In this document: positions 7,444 to 16,388 of the stretch, piece after piece
How positions within the stretch are numbered: the stretch's first letter is position 1
Layout of the letters: each line of letters opens with the position of its first letter
DNA from: Gemmobacter aquatilis
GTDB taxonomy: Bacteria > Pseudomonadota > Alphaproteobacteria > Rhodobacterales > Rhodobacteraceae
Direction: 5' to 3'
DNA length: 49,932 nucleotides
Assembly (NCBI RefSeq): GCF_900110025.1
Contig: NZ_FOCE01000015.1
Location: 1-49,932 of the forward strand
Program-made: the position numbers and the translations under genes
The notes under the pieces: generated by a model
What the model saw: only the letters and a program-made list of their open reading frames with translations
Databases searched by the model: none
Told to the model about the DNA's origin: nothing

Positions 7444-8732
7444 TGCGCGATGATCCGTGCCGCGCGATCAAGCTGATCGAAGACCTCTGCAAAGGCTTCG
7501 GGGCCGTATTCGTAAGGGTCTTGAATATCCTGTGAAATTCCGGGGCTAAGCAAATCGCCCAGCCGCAGGATGCGCGCCCGGGCGCCTGCCGGGGCCAGCG
7601 CCGCAAGCCCGGCGATATTTTCGGCGTCCATCGCCAGAATCAGGTCAAAATCGTCGAAATCACTTTCACGGATCTGCCGCGCCACTTGCCCGGAAATGTC
7701 GATCCCCTGCCCCGCCGCCACCGCGACAGAGCGCGGGTCGGGGGAGCACCCGACATTCCAGTCCATCAGCGCGGCACTGTCGATCATCACATTGCGCCCG
7801 GCCAGATGCTGCCGCAGCAACCCCTCGGCCAAGGGCGAGCGGCAGATATTGCCCTTGCAGATCGCCAGCAGCGCCAAAGGCCGCCGCGCGGTGGGCGCGA
7901 CGTGCCAGACCTGCCCCGGCCCGGCCAGCGCCACCTCGGCGGCGGGCCGCAGTTCAGCCAGACGGGCGCGGCCCGTATCGGGGTCCAGCGTGTTGAAGGC
8001 AAACAGACCAAAGTGATGCCCCAGCATCCCCCGCGCGCCGATGGCGTCGGTCAGGGCCACAGCCTCATCCAGAGTCAGGTTGCCGGGCACGCCATTGGCC
8101 GCCCGTTCCGCATCGCGGCCATTCACCGGCAACAGCGCAAGGTCCACCCGATGTGGCGCCAGCGTCTCGATCAGCCCCGGGAAAGGGATCGTATCGCCCG
8201 AATGCCAAAGCGTGACCCCGCCGCCTCGCAGCACATAGCCAAGGAACAGATGCCCCTCGGGCGTGATGCGCAGATCCTCATGCGCGGCGGGGGTGGCGGT
8301 GACCTGCACGCCGCCCAGATCCAGCGTCTCGCCCGCATCCATCAGCACCAAACGACACTCTGGCACGCCACGCGCCAGCGCCTGATCGCGGCACGCCCGC
8401 GGTGCCAGCACCCGAGCGCCAGGGTTGGCCGCCAGTAGGGCGGGAATGGTGCCCGGGTCCATGTGGTCGGTATGGGCGTGGGTGCACAGCAGCCAGTCGA
8501 TGCCGCGCAACGCCTCCGCAGCAACCGGCGGCGCCATCATCCTCTGATGCGGGAACTTCGTGCCGCGATATTTCTCGGCCAGACTGTCGGAGAGATAGGC
8601 GTCGATCACAATGGACAGCCCGCCCTGCCGGATCAGGAACCCCGCCTGCCCCAGCCACCATAGGGCAGCCCCCTGCGCGGGCATCGACACCGACTCTGGC
8701 GTGGCGGCGGGGGAGATGGTCCAGACACTCAT
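7428..8732 (-). CDS. Fusion of UlaG-like metallo-beta-lactamase hydrolase and LMW protein tyrosine phosphatase
   Basis: One uninterrupted 434-residue frame. Residues 1 to about 282 are a metallo-beta-lactamase-fold hydrolase of the UlaG (L-ascorbate-6-phosphate lactonase) type, with metal motif THAHTDHMD at 84-91, PAAHED near 148-153, WHSGDT near 176-181 and MLGHHFG near 236-242. Residues from about 285 are a low-molecular-weight phosphatase domain with the P-loop C292-KGNIC-R298 followed by S299, and the general acid motif DPYEYG at 405-410. Both catalytic sets look intact. The linker is very short (TARRPL). The gene overlaps the upstream dehydrogenase by ATGA, so it belongs to the catabolic operon. 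A two-step lactone-phosphate hydrolase/phosphatase is an inference; a regulatory phosphatase or arsenate-reductase-like role is possible. Confidence 0.9.
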   Translation of the reverse strand: MSVWTISPAATPESVSMPAQGAALWWLGQAGFLIRQGGLSIVIDAYLSDSLAEKYRGTKFPHQRMMAPPVAAEALRGIDWLLCTHAHTDHMDPGTIPALLAANPGARVLAPRACRDQALARGVPECRLVLMDAGETLDLGGVQVTATPAAHEDLRITPEGHLFLGYVLRGGGVTLWHSGDTIPFPGLIETLAPHRVDLALLPVNGRDAERAANGVPGNLTLDEAVALTDAIGARGMLGHHFGLFAFNTLDPDTGRARLAELRPAAEVALAGPGQVWHVAPTARRPLALLAICKGNICRSPLAEGLLRQHLAGRNVMIDSAALMDWNVGCSPDPRSVAVAAGQGIDISGQVARQIRESDFDDFDLILAMDAENIAGLAALAPAGARARILRLGDLLSPGISQDIQDPYEYGPEAFAEVFDQLDRAARIIAQNFIP

Positions 8733-9649
8733 GGCTCCAGCACCTTCAGGATGTTTTCAATCGCGGTGCGGGTCGCCCGTTCGACGCTTTCCTCGGTGAA
8801 GCCGCCGGCATGGGGGGTGAGGATCACGCGGTCATGCGCCAAAAGCGCTGAAGGCGCGGGCGGTTCGGTGTGAAACACATCAGTTGCCAGCACACTGACC
8901 TGCCCACTGTCCAGCGCCGCCAGCATCGCTGCATCGTCCACCAGCTCGGCTCGCGCCGTGTTGATCACCGTGACCCCGTGCCGCATGGTGGCAAGGCTGT
9001 CAGCGTTCAGGATGGCGCGCTCGGCGGGGGGGCAATGCAGCGTGACCGCATCGGCCACCGCCAGAACCTCGGCCAGCGGGGCATAGCGGAATCCCTCACG
9101 CCGGAAGGTGTTCGAGGGGAAAGGATCATAGCCCACCACCTGCATCCCCAGACCCAGCGCCAGATCGGCCACCTGCCGCCCGATGGCCCCACAGCCGACA
9201 ACACCCAGAACCCGGCCCTCGGCCTCAATCCCGATACGGCGCTGCCAATCGCCACCGCGCAGCCTAGCGTCCGACCATGGCACATGGCGAAAGGCCGACA
9301 GCATCAGCGTCACCGCCAGTTCGGCCACGCCACGGGCATTGGCCCCCAGCGCCTTTTCAATCCGAACCCCGCGCGCCTCGGCGGCGGGCAAGTCGATGTT
9401 ATCGACCCCCACGCCGTTGCGGCTGATCACGCGCAGCCCTTCGGCCGCCGCCAGCACGCGCGGGCCGATGGGCTCCACCCCCGCCAGCCAGCCGACACAG
9501 CCCGGCAGGGCACGCAGAAGATCATCTTCGGAGGGTGTCTTGCCCGGAGCGGGAAAGACGATTTCATAGCCGCGCTCGGTCAGCAAAGACAGCGCGGGGT
9601 GGCCCGCGCCCGAAAGGGAGCGCGGGGTGACAGCGATTTTACCTGACAT
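8729..9649 (-). CDS. D-isomer-specific 2-hydroxyacid dehydrogenase
   Basis: A 306-residue NAD-dependent dehydrogenase of the phosphoglycerate dehydrogenase group. The nucleotide motif VGCGAIG lies at 151-157. The catalytic triad is R233 (NTARAELVD), E262 (FHTEPP) and H280 (TPHAGG). The usual RGxLVD is changed to RAELVD but keeps the arginine. The length lacks the ACT domain of SerA, so a glyoxylate/hydroxypyruvate reductase-like or sugar-acid reductase role is more likely than serine synthesis. It ends inside the start of the fusion gene (ATGA overlap) and follows the cupin isomerase by 14 bases. The substrate is not determined. Confidence 0.9.
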   Translation of the reverse strand: MSGKIAVTPRSLSGAGHPALSLLTERGYEIVFPAPGKTPSEDDLLRALPGCVGWLAGVEPIGPRVLAAAEGLRVISRNGVGVDNIDLPAAEARGVRIEKALGANARGVAELAVTLMLSAFRHVPWSDARLRGGDWQRRIGIEAEGRVLGVVGCGAIGRQVADLALGLGMQVVGYDPFPSNTFRREGFRYAPLAEVLAVADAVTLHCPPAERAILNADSLATMRHGVTVINTARAELVDDAAMLAALDSGQVSVLATDVFHTEPPAPSALLAHDRVILTPHAGGFTEESVERATRTAIENILKVLEP

Positions 9650-9663
9650 GATGGGTTACGGTG

Positions 9664-10239
9664 TCAGCCGTTCCAGCGCGGATTGTCGACCATGACGGGC
9701 TTGCCGTCGCGTTCGACCATCAGCTTGCGGAAACCCTTGGTGGCGATGGTGCCATAGTCATGCCCGGCGTGACCGGGGAAGGCGAAGAACATCACGAAGG
9801 GCTCGGTCAGCGAGATGTTGATGGACCGATGCGCCCAGCGTCCCGGCACATAAACGGCATCGCCGGTCTTCATCTCGCGCCATTCCACCTTGCCTTCTGG
9901 GGTTTCCATCATCATGCCACCATGGCCCGACAGGCAGTAATAGACTTCGGCGGTATCCAGCACAGTGTGGAAATGGCCCTTGGTCATGTAATACTCATCC
10001 CCGATCTTGCCGGGTTTGATTGAGGTCGTGCCATAGGCGACGTTGCCGTCCGTCTCGGGCACGCCCATGTCGAAATATTCGTAGACCAGCGGATCGCCCG
10101 CCGACAGCGCGGCGTCGAACGCTGCCGCATCGTGGAAATAGCCCTTGAGCGTGGACAGCGGTCGGGCAATCGGCTTGGCGGTTTTCGACAGGCCGGTCAC
10201 GGTGTTGAAGTCGAACTTGGTTGGGGTCATGTCGGTCAT
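9664..10239 (-). CDS. pgi: Cupin-type glucose-6-phosphate isomerase
   Basis: A 191-residue single-domain cupin matching the archaeal-type phosphoglucose isomerase (PF06560). The run PGKIGDEYYMTKGHFH, the TAEVYY segment, VYVPGRWAHRSIN and HAGHDYGTIATKGF are diagnostic. The metal ligands fall at H89, H91, E98 and H137, one residue offset from those of the Pyrococcus enzyme (H88, H90, E97, H136). The enzyme interconverts aldose and ketose 6-phosphates. The family is best known from Archaea and scattered Bacteria, so its place in a catabolic operon next to a polyol-type kinase suggests a dedicated isomerisation of the imported substrate. The ribosome binding site AAGGAGA precedes the ATG. A ketose other than fructose 6-phosphate could be the natural substrate. 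Confidence 0.9.
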   Translation of the reverse strand: MTDMTPTKFDFNTVTGLSKTAKPIARPLSTLKGYFHDAAAFDAALSAGDPLVYEYFDMGVPETDGNVAYGTTSIKPGKIGDEYYMTKGHFHTVLDTAEVYYCLSGHGGMMMETPEGKVEWREMKTGDAVYVPGRWAHRSINISLTEPFVMFFAFPGHAGHDYGTIATKGFRKLMVERDGKPVMVDNPRWNG

Positions 10240-10251
10240 TGTCGTCTCCTT

Positions 10252-11199
10252 TCAGGAGGTTGCGTCGCGGGCAATCCGGCCGAGTGCCTCAAAGGCCGGC
10301 CCCGCCATGGGGATGTCGATATGGAAAACTTCGGCAATCACGCGGGTCCAGCCGTGGATGAAATAGACCCAGCCATCCTGCACCGTCAGATCACGCGCAG
10401 CGGCGGCGACGCGGGCCTGATCCAGAAAGACCAGATCGCCGCGATAGTTGAATTCCCAGACCAGCCCGCCCTGGGGAAAGAGGACGGCATCCGAGATGGG
10501 AGAGCCCGGCCCGTCCTTTCCAAGGCCCGTGGCATTGACCACCATCGAGCGCGGAGCAAGCTGGCCCACAATCGCATCCGCATCGACCGGCGTGGGAGCA
10601 AGCCGGTAGTCGATTTCGATGTTCAGGCCGATCTGGGAATGGACATGACGCATCTCGGCCAGACTGGCCTCACGCCGGGCGGTGACGATGATCCGCTGCG
10701 GAACATCGCCCCCCGCCAGTTTCTTGTTGTGCAGATAAAGCGTCAGCGCCAGCGATGAGCCACCAGAGCCAAGGATGCACAGCGTTGCGCCGGTTTGCGC
10801 CCAATAGCCGGGGGGCACGATCGCCTCAAGGCTGACGCCGACCGAGATCGGGTCTTTGGCATGGCCAACAAGCCGCCCGCCCTGTTTGGAGATCGAGCTA
10901 ATCTCATGCAGGGTTTGCGCATAGGGGTCCAGATCCTCGAACAGGTCTTTCGAGGCTTTCAGCAGGTTCACCTTGTGCGTCGTCACCAGCGCACCAAGCG
11001 ACAGGGGATCGGCCTTGATGAAACCCACCGCGTCCCGATAGGCCGCCGGGTCCGAATTCGGGGCAAAGTCGATGCCCTTCAGCACCGCGTCGATGCCAAG
11101 ATGTTTCGCCCAGGCTGGAAAAACCCGCATGATCGAGGATTTTCCGGTGGTGACGCCGATGAAGTACATCGTCGGCCGAGTGGCAGGTTCATAGGTCAT
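10252..11199 (-). CDS. Shikimate dehydrogenase-like oxidoreductase (copy 1)
   Basis: A 315-residue protein with the shikimate dehydrogenase fold. The substrate-domain lysine is in VTTHK (K76), the aspartate of the catalytic dyad is probably D116 (AKDPIS), and the NAD(P) loop is LGSGGSS at 143-149. It is longer than AroE (about 270) and lacks several shikimate-binding positions. It is unlikely to be the housekeeping AroE. In this operon it probably oxidises a hydroxyl of a cyclic or open-chain polyol derivative; that is inference. The start at 11199 lies four bases after the kinase stop; longer upstream starts run into the kinase frame and were discarded. Confidence 0.78.
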   Translation of the reverse strand: MTYEPATRPTMYFIGVTTGKSSIMRVFPAWAKHLGIDAVLKGIDFAPNSDPAAYRDAVGFIKADPLSLGALVTTHKVNLLKASKDLFEDLDPYAQTLHEISSISKQGGRLVGHAKDPISVGVSLEAIVPPGYWAQTGATLCILGSGGSSLALTLYLHNKKLAGGDVPQRIIVTARREASLAEMRHVHSQIGLNIEIDYRLAPTPVDADAIVGQLAPRSMVVNATGLGKDGPGSPISDAVLFPQGGLVWEFNYRGDLVFLDQARVAAAARDLTVQDGWVYFIHGWTRVIAEVFHIDIPMAGPAFEALGRIARDATS

Positions 11200-11203
11200 C
11201 GCA

Positions 11204-12709
11204 TCAATCCTGATCGTGGTCGGCCCAGTCCCGTGCGCGGTCAACCGCACGGTTCCAGCCCCGGTAAAGCTTGTCCGCCGCCGCGCGGTCCTGAGAGGGT
11301 GTGAATTGCCGGTCCAGCAAGAAGGCCGAAGACAGGTCGGCGCGGTCGGTCCAGTAGCCGACAGCCAGCCCGGCAAGGAACGCGGCCCCGCGTGCCGTGG
11401 TGTCGATCACCGTCGGGCGCAGCACGGCGACGCCCAGTTGATCGGCCTGAAATTGCAAAACGAAGTTGTTCATCGCCGCACCGCCATCAACCTTCAATTC
11501 GGCCAGCGCGATGCCCGAATCCGCCTCCATTCGCCCGATCACGTCGCGGATCTGATAGGTCATGCTTTCCAGCGAGGCCCGGATCAGGTGATTGCGATTG
11601 GCGCCACGGGTGATGCCGACGATGGTTCCGCGCGCATACTGGTCCCAGAACGGCGCAGATAGGCCGGTAAAGGCGGGCACAACATAGACACCGTTGGTAT
11701 CGGGCACTTCCAGCGCGGCAGGTTCGGTCTCGGCGGCGGAGTGGATCAGCTTCAGCTCGTCGCGCAGCCATTGCACCACGGTGCCCACCGAAAACAGCGT
11801 GCCTTCCAGTGCGTATTCCAGCTTGCCCCCCATCCGCCAGGCCACCGTGGTCAGCAACCCGTTGTCCGAAAAGACCGGCACTTCGCCCGTGTTCATCAAC
11901 AGCGTGCCGCCGGTGCCATAGGTCGCCTTGACCTGCCCCGCACCAAAGCAGGACTGGCCGAACAGCGCGCCCTGCTGATCGCCGATGGAGGAGGCCACCG
12001 GGATCGCCGCGCCGAACAGATCGGGGTCGGTCGTGCCGTAAACCTCGGAACTGTCGCGCACGTCGGGCAGGATGCTGCGGGGTACGTTCAGTTCGGCCAG
12101 AAGCCGGTCATCCCAATCGCCGCTGCGGATGTTGAACAGAAGCGTGCGCGAGGCGTTGGAGGCATCCGTCACATGCACCCGGCCGCCGGTCAGGTTCCAG
12201 ATCAGCCAAGTGTCGATGGTGCCGGCCGCAAGCTCTCCCCGTTCGGCCCGCTCCCGCGCGCCGGGCACATGGTCCAGCACCCAGGCCAGCTTGGTCCCCG
12301 AAAAATAGGCGTCGATCACCAGACCGGTGTTTTCCTTGACATAGTGCTCCAGCCCCCGCGCCTTCAGCGAATCGCAGGTGCCCGAGGTGCGGCGATCCTG
12401 CCAGACGAGCGCGTTGTGCAAAGGCTGTCCGGTGCGGCGGTCCCAGACCACGCAAGTTTCGCGCTGATTGGTGATGCCGATGGCGGCCACCTGCTCGGGC
12501 GCGATGCCCGCCTGCTGGATCGCTTCTCGGGCCACGGAAAGCTGGGTAGACCAGATCTCGTTCGCGTCATGCTCGACCCAGCCCGGTCTGGGATAGATCT
12601 GGCGGAACTCCCGCTGGCTCATGGCGACGATATTGCCGCCCCGGTCAAACAGGATCGCACGCGCGCTCGACGTGCCCTCATCTAGTGCCATCACATAGGA
12701 TTGGGTCAT
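11204..12709 (-). CDS. glpK: Glycerol kinase-like FGGY carbohydrate kinase
   Basis: A 501-residue FGGY kinase closely resembling bacterial GlpK. Landmarks are [15 protein letters not shown] at the N-terminus, GITNQRET, a WQDRRT segment, [48 protein letters not shown] and the C-terminal [11 protein letters not shown]. GlpK makes sn-glycerol 3-phosphate from glycerol and ATP. Sequence resemblance to GlpK is strong, but the operon has no glpD or glpF and does have a galactitol-phosphate-dehydrogenase-like gene just upstream. A longer polyol as substrate is therefore possible. AAGGGAGG precedes the ATG. Confidence 0.88.
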   Translation of the reverse strand: MTQSYVMALDEGTSSARAILFDRGGNIVAMSQREFRQIYPRPGWVEHDANEIWSTQLSVAREAIQQAGIAPEQVAAIGITNQRETCVVWDRRTGQPLHNALVWQDRRTSGTCDSLKARGLEHYVKENTGLVIDAYFSGTKLAWVLDHVPGARERAERGELAAGTIDTWLIWNLTGGRVHVTDASNASRTLLFNIRSGDWDDRLLAELNVPRSILPDVRDSSEVYGTTDPDLFGAAIPVASSIGDQQGALFGQSCFGAGQVKATYGTGGTLLMNTGEVPVFSDNGLLTTVAWRMGGKLEYALEGTLFSVGTVVQWLRDELKLIHSAAETEPAALEVPDTNGVYVVPAFTGLSAPFWDQYARGTIVGITRGANRNHLIRASLESMTYQIRDVIGRMEADSGIALAELKVDGGAAMNNFVLQFQADQLGVAVLRPTVIDTTARGAAFLAGLAVGYWTDRADLSSAFLLDRQFTPSQDRAAADKLYRGWNRAVDRARDWADHDQD

Positions 12710-12742
12710 GGTTTCCTCCCTTGGCCCGCCGTCCGCCGCCTG

Positions 12743-13792
12743 TCAGCCCTGCGGCGTGAACAGGATTTTGTGGTAGGGGCCGAAACTGCGGGATTTCAGC
12801 GCCTTGAATATCGCGGGGGCCTCCTCAAGCCCGGCGCGATGGGTGATCAGCGGGCCGATCTTCAACCGGCCCTTCGCCAGAAGTGCGATGATGTCGAACC
12901 ACTCCTTCCCCGGAAAGGGGAGCGAGTAGGAATTCCACGATCCGACCACCTCAAGCTCCTCGCGCACCATGCGGGCAAAGGCCTTTTCGGCAAAGGTCAC
13001 GTCGCCGTAAGCCGTGCCGTACAGCATGACCTTGCCCTGCTTGGCGGTGACTAGGATCGACAGATCGCGCCCCGGCGCCGAGCCTGCACATTCCAGCGCC
13101 ACGGCCACGCCGCGCCCGCTGGTTGCCGCCCGCACAGCTGCCACGGCATCCTCTTTGGCGGGGTTGATGCAGATATCCGCCCCCACCGCCCGCGCCAAAG
13201 CCAGTTTGTCATCGTCCACATCAATGGCGATCAGCGGCTGAGCGCCCGAAAGCTTGGCGAATTGTAGCGCGAAATACCCCAGCGCCCCGCAGCCAACCAC
13301 AGCCACCGCATCCCCCAGCGCCAGGTTCAGCTTGTGGATGCCATGCAGGATGATCGCGGCAGGCTCGATGGTGGCCGCTTCCTCGTAGGAAACGCTGTCG
13401 GGCACCTTCAGAACATTCTGCGCGGGCGCCTTCAGATATTCGGCAAAGGCGCCATCGCTGCGCGAACCCATGAAATCATAGGTATCGCAGAGCGAAAACT
13501 TGCCCGCCTGGCACCACTCACACTTACCGCAGGGCATCAGGGGCGCCACCGCCACCTTGTCGCCAGGGGCAAGATGGGTGACGCCCTCCCCGACGGCTGC
13601 GACCTGCCCCGCGAACTCATGGCCCGGAATGGTGGGGAAGCTGTAGGTGCCCGTCACCATCACGCGCCCGATGTCCGAGCCGCAAATCCCTGCCGCCATG
13701 ACGCGCACAAGAACCTCGCCCGCGCCAATCACCGGGACCGGGACTTCCTCGACCCGGAGATCGCCGGGCGCATACAGAACCGCTGCTTTCAT
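12743..13792 (-). CDS. Zinc-dependent dehydrogenase, galactitol-1-phosphate 5-dehydrogenase (GatD)-like
   Basis: A 349-residue medium-chain zinc dehydrogenase. The catalytic zinc ligands are C37 (GICGSD), H58 and E59 (GHEFAG); the structural zinc cysteines are C88, C91, C94 and C102. The segments YDFMGSRSDGAFAEY, EELEVVGSWNSYSLPFPGKEW and LITHRAG closely follow GatD of E. coli, which oxidises galactitol 1-phosphate to tagatose 6-phosphate. A polyol or polyol-phosphate substrate is likely. The ATG overlaps the stop of the upstream dehydrogenase (ATGA), and GGAGGAAAGG precedes it. It is 33 bases upstream of the kinase gene, consistent with one phosphorylation and oxidation route. Confidence 0.88.
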   Translation of the reverse strand: MKAAVLYAPGDLRVEEVPVPVIGAGEVLVRVMAAGICGSDIGRVMVTGTYSFPTIPGHEFAGQVAAVGEGVTHLAPGDKVAVAPLMPCGKCEWCQAGKFSLCDTYDFMGSRSDGAFAEYLKAPAQNVLKVPDSVSYEEAATIEPAAIILHGIHKLNLALGDAVAVVGCGALGYFALQFAKLSGAQPLIAIDVDDDKLALARAVGADICINPAKEDAVAAVRAATSGRGVAVALECAGSAPGRDLSILVTAKQGKVMLYGTAYGDVTFAEKAFARMVREELEVVGSWNSYSLPFPGKEWFDIIALLAKGRLKIGPLITHRAGLEEAPAIFKALKSRSFGPYHKILFTPQG

Positions 13793-14847
13793 CAAAGCCT
13801 TTCCTCCTGCGGGAAGATGATGGTTTTCATGCCCTTGCCTGACAGGGCGTGGTCAAAAGCCGCCACGGCATCGGCCATACCGAAGCGGTGGGTGACCACA
13901 TCGCTGACCCGGACCTTGCCACTTTCGACCAGCCGCAACGCGCGGGCATAGTCCTGAATGCTGGAGCCGGTGGACCCAAGCAGTTTCAGGCCCCAGTAAT
14001 GCACCTTGTTGGTGTCGATCTCGACGGTGGTCCCCTTGGTCAGCCCCGAAAAGTAGTTCAGCCGCCCATAGCGCGCCAGAACGGCCATGGCCTGTTGCTG
14101 CAACCCGGGTGCCGGGGCGCAGGTCAGCGCTACGTCTACCCCCCGCCCGCCCGTCAGGCGCATCACCTCGTCCACCACGTCCGCGCGACTGCTGTCCACC
14201 GTATCAGTGGCCCCCAGCGGCGCGATCTCGGCCAGACGCTCGGCGCGGCGGCCGACCACGATCACCTGCCGCGCCCCATAAGCCCGGGCCAGTTGCAGGA
14301 ACATCCCCGCAATCGGCCCCGTGCCCAGGATCAGCACCCGGTCTTCCGGCGTGACCGTCAGATCTTTCCAGGCGTTGAAGCAACACGACAGCGGCTCGAC
14401 CAGCGAAGCTTCTTCATAGCTCATGGCCGCAGGCATCTCGAACAGGTTGCCCCCGGCAAGGGCTGCCGCCGTGACGACCATGTATTGCTGAAAGCCACCG
14501 TCGATGTTGATGCCGAAAGCATCGTAATCGGGGCACATGTTGTTCAGACCCCTGCGGCACATGTCACAGCGACCGCAGCCGATGTTCGGCACCACCGAAA
14601 CCCGCTGCCCCACCTGCCAGCCCCGCACATGCGCGCCGACCTCGACAATGTCACCGGCCAGTTCATGCCCCAACACGCGGGTTTCGTCCGGCCCGACGCG
14701 GAAATGGCCGCCCCGGATGATCTTGGTATCCGTGCCACAGATCGAGGCGGCCCGGACCCGGACCAGAACCTCATCTGCGGCGGGCACCGGGCGGTCACGC
14801 TCGTCGAGCGTGACCTTTCCCCTGCCTTTGAAAACGGCGGCCAGCAT
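13792..14847 (-). CDS. Zinc-dependent alcohol/polyol dehydrogenase
   Basis: A 351-residue medium-chain dehydrogenase. The catalytic zinc ligands are C37 (SICGTD), H61 and E62 (GHELAG); structural zinc cysteines are C91, C94, C97 and C105. The cofactor loop is GTGPIAG. It resembles sorbitol/L-threonine-type dehydrogenases and is a distant paralogue of the GatD-like gene directly downstream. The start at 14847 has GGAGGT eight bases upstream; an earlier start would overlap the SDR gene by about 110 bases. Two such enzymes in a row suggest oxidation of two hydroxyls or use of two related polyols. Confidence 0.88.
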   Translation of the reverse strand: MLAAVFKGRGKVTLDERDRPVPAADEVLVRVRAASICGTDTKIIRGGHFRVGPDETRVLGHELAGDIVEVGAHVRGWQVGQRVSVVPNIGCGRCDMCRRGLNNMCPDYDAFGINIDGGFQQYMVVTAAALAGGNLFEMPAAMSYEEASLVEPLSCCFNAWKDLTVTPEDRVLILGTGPIAGMFLQLARAYGARQVIVVGRRAERLAEIAPLGATDTVDSSRADVVDEVMRLTGGRGVDVALTCAPAPGLQQQAMAVLARYGRLNYFSGLTKGTTVEIDTNKVHYWGLKLLGSTGSSIQDYARALRLVESGKVRVSDVVTHRFGMADAVAAFDHALSGKGMKTIIFPQEERL

Positions 14848-14851
14848 CGGC

Positions 14852-15685
14852 TCAGACCTCCATCCCGTAGCGGTGTGCCTTGTGGGTCGGGTAAAGTGCG
14901 ATGGTCGGGATGGTGACGTCCGGGGTCCGCGTGGCGACGTACAGTGCCAGCCAGGCAACATTATCCACCTCGATGCACGAGGAATGGATGCCTTCCTTCA
15001 GTTCCTTCTCGTCCAGCCAGCCATCGGTGTAGGCCACCAGATCGCCATCGTAGAGCCCCTTGTCGATGATCTCGGTCATCGGAGTTTTCACATGGCTGGG
15101 GTTCAGCACGGTCACGCCGATTTTCTTGTGCATGCCTTCCAGCAGGATGTTCTTGGAAAAGCCCAGCATCCCGTGCTTGGAGGCGCGATAGGGGCTGTGG
15201 CCGGGGCCAGAGGCAACCCGCGTCGAGGACGAACCCATGTTGATGATCCGACCGCCTTCGGCCTGCTGTTCCATGTACACGAAGGCCTCGCGGCAGCACA
15301 GGAACACCGCCGTCAGGTTCGGACCGATGGTCTTGTTCCACTCTTCCAGCGTAACCTGGGTGACCGGCGGGGCAAGGCTGTCGCGCCCGGCCGAGTTCAC
15401 GACCACGTCAACCGAACCGAAAGTGTCGTTCACCTGCTTGAAGAAGGTGCGCACGGCGTCTTCTTCACAGACATCGGCAAAGATCGGCAGAACGCTGCCG
15501 CCTTCGGCCGCGATTTCACCGGAAATCCGGTCAAGCCGGGCGCGGTCAAAGTCGATCATCGCCACATTGGCGCCGTTCTGCGCATAGATCCGCGCCACGG
15601 CTTCGCCGATGCCGGATGCGGCCCCGGTAACGATGCAGGTCTTGCCCTTCAAAGAAAGTCCTGCAGACAGGGTATTGGTGGACAT
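14852..15685 (-). CDS. Short-chain dehydrogenase/reductase
   Basis: A 277-residue classical SDR. Cofactor motif TGAASGIG at residues 20-27, NSAG near 97-100, and catalytic Y166 and K170 (SPYRASKHG). The start at 15685 (MSTNTL) is preferred because GAGGA lies six bases upstream; an ATG two codons earlier is too close to it. The C-terminal half carries an unusual stretch (HSSCIEVDNVAWLALYVATRT) and a His/Tyr-rich end rather than the common SDR C-terminus. It probably oxidises a sugar or polyol hydroxyl. It lies between KDPG aldolase and the zinc dehydrogenases in one operon. Confidence 0.87.
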   Translation of the reverse strand: MSTNTLSAGLSLKGKTCIVTGAASGIGEAVARIYAQNGANVAMIDFDRARLDRISGEIAAEGGSVLPIFADVCEEDAVRTFFKQVNDTFGSVDVVVNSAGRDSLAPPVTQVTLEEWNKTIGPNLTAVFLCCREAFVYMEQQAEGGRIINMGSSSTRVASGPGHSPYRASKHGMLGFSKNILLEGMHKKIGVTVLNPSHVKTPMTEIIDKGLYDGDLVAYTDGWLDEKELKEGIHSSCIEVDNVAWLALYVATRTPDVTIPTIALYPTHKAHRYGMEV

Positions 15686-15729
15686 GGTCATTCCTCTGGT
15701 CAGGCCCCTTGGGGCGCGTAGGTGAAAGG

Positions 15730-16359
15730 TCAGGCCGAGCGGGCGAGCGCCACGGCTTCGGCGGTCAGTTCAGTGATGCGGTCAAAGGCTCCGGCGCGGA
15801 TCAGCGCCGGCTCCACCATCCAAGAGCCGCCACAGGCCAGCACGGCCTTCAGCGCGAGGTAGTCCTTCAGGTTGGCGGCCGAGATGCCGCCGGTGGGGAT
15901 GAAGCGCATGGCGCCATAGGGACCCATCAGCGCCTTGATGAAAGGCACGCCGCCGGAAGGGCCAGCCGGGAAGAACTTGACCAGCGACAGACCGGCGCTC
16001 ATGGCGGTTTCCACGCCGGTCGGATTGTTCACACCCGGCACGATGGGCACGCCGCACGCGGCGGCCTGCGCCACAACGGCGGGGTTGTAGCCCGGTGTCA
16101 CCAAGAATTTCGCCCCGGCATTCACGGCTTGATCCACCTGACCTGGGGTGAGCACGGTGCCCGCCCCGATCAGCATTTGCGGCACCTCACGGGCAATCCG
16201 GGCGATGCTTTCTTCGGCGGCGTCCGAGCGGAAGGTGACTTCCGCCACATCAAGCCCACCCGCCAGCAGCGCCCGCGCCAGCGGCACGGCATCTTCGGCG
16301 CGTTCGAGAACCACCACCGGAAGCAGCCGTGCTGCCCCGATCCTGTCGATGATCGACAT
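15730..16359 (-). CDS. eda: KDPG/KHG aldolase (2-dehydro-3-deoxy-phosphogluconate aldolase)
   Basis: A 209-residue class I aldolase. The general base E40 (VAEVTFRS) and Schiff-base lysine K128 (LVKFFPA) match E45 and K133 of the E. coli enzyme, both shifted by five. IPTGGIS near 154-160 is the phosphate-binding loop. The enzyme cleaves 2-keto-3-deoxy-6-phosphogluconate to pyruvate and glyceraldehyde 3-phosphate; relatives accept 2-keto-3-deoxy-galactonate phosphate. GGGGAGGG precedes the ATG. No dehydratase that would make its substrate is visible in the window, so that step must be encoded elsewhere. A nested inverted repeat lies directly upstream. Confidence 0.9.
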   Translation of the reverse strand: MSIIDRIGAARLLPVVVLERAEDAVPLARALLAGGLDVAEVTFRSDAAEESIARIAREVPQMLIGAGTVLTPGQVDQAVNAGAKFLVTPGYNPAVVAQAAACGVPIVPGVNNPTGVETAMSAGLSLVKFFPAGPSGGVPFIKALMGPYGAMRFIPTGGISAANLKDYLALKAVLACGGSWMVEPALIRAGAFDRITELTAEAVALARSA

Positions 16360-16388
16360 CTTCCCTCCCCTTCGCAGGAATTCTCTTC

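Noticed and set aside
10252-11199. Housekeeping aroE
   Set aside because: Longer than AroE, diverged substrate-binding residues, and located inside a sugar operon; called shikimate dehydrogenase-like only.
11204-12709. Erythritol kinase (EryA) as the first choice for the FGGY kinase
   Set aside because: The motifs follow GlpK more closely, and eryBC-like neighbours in the right order are absent; left as a substrate uncertainty.
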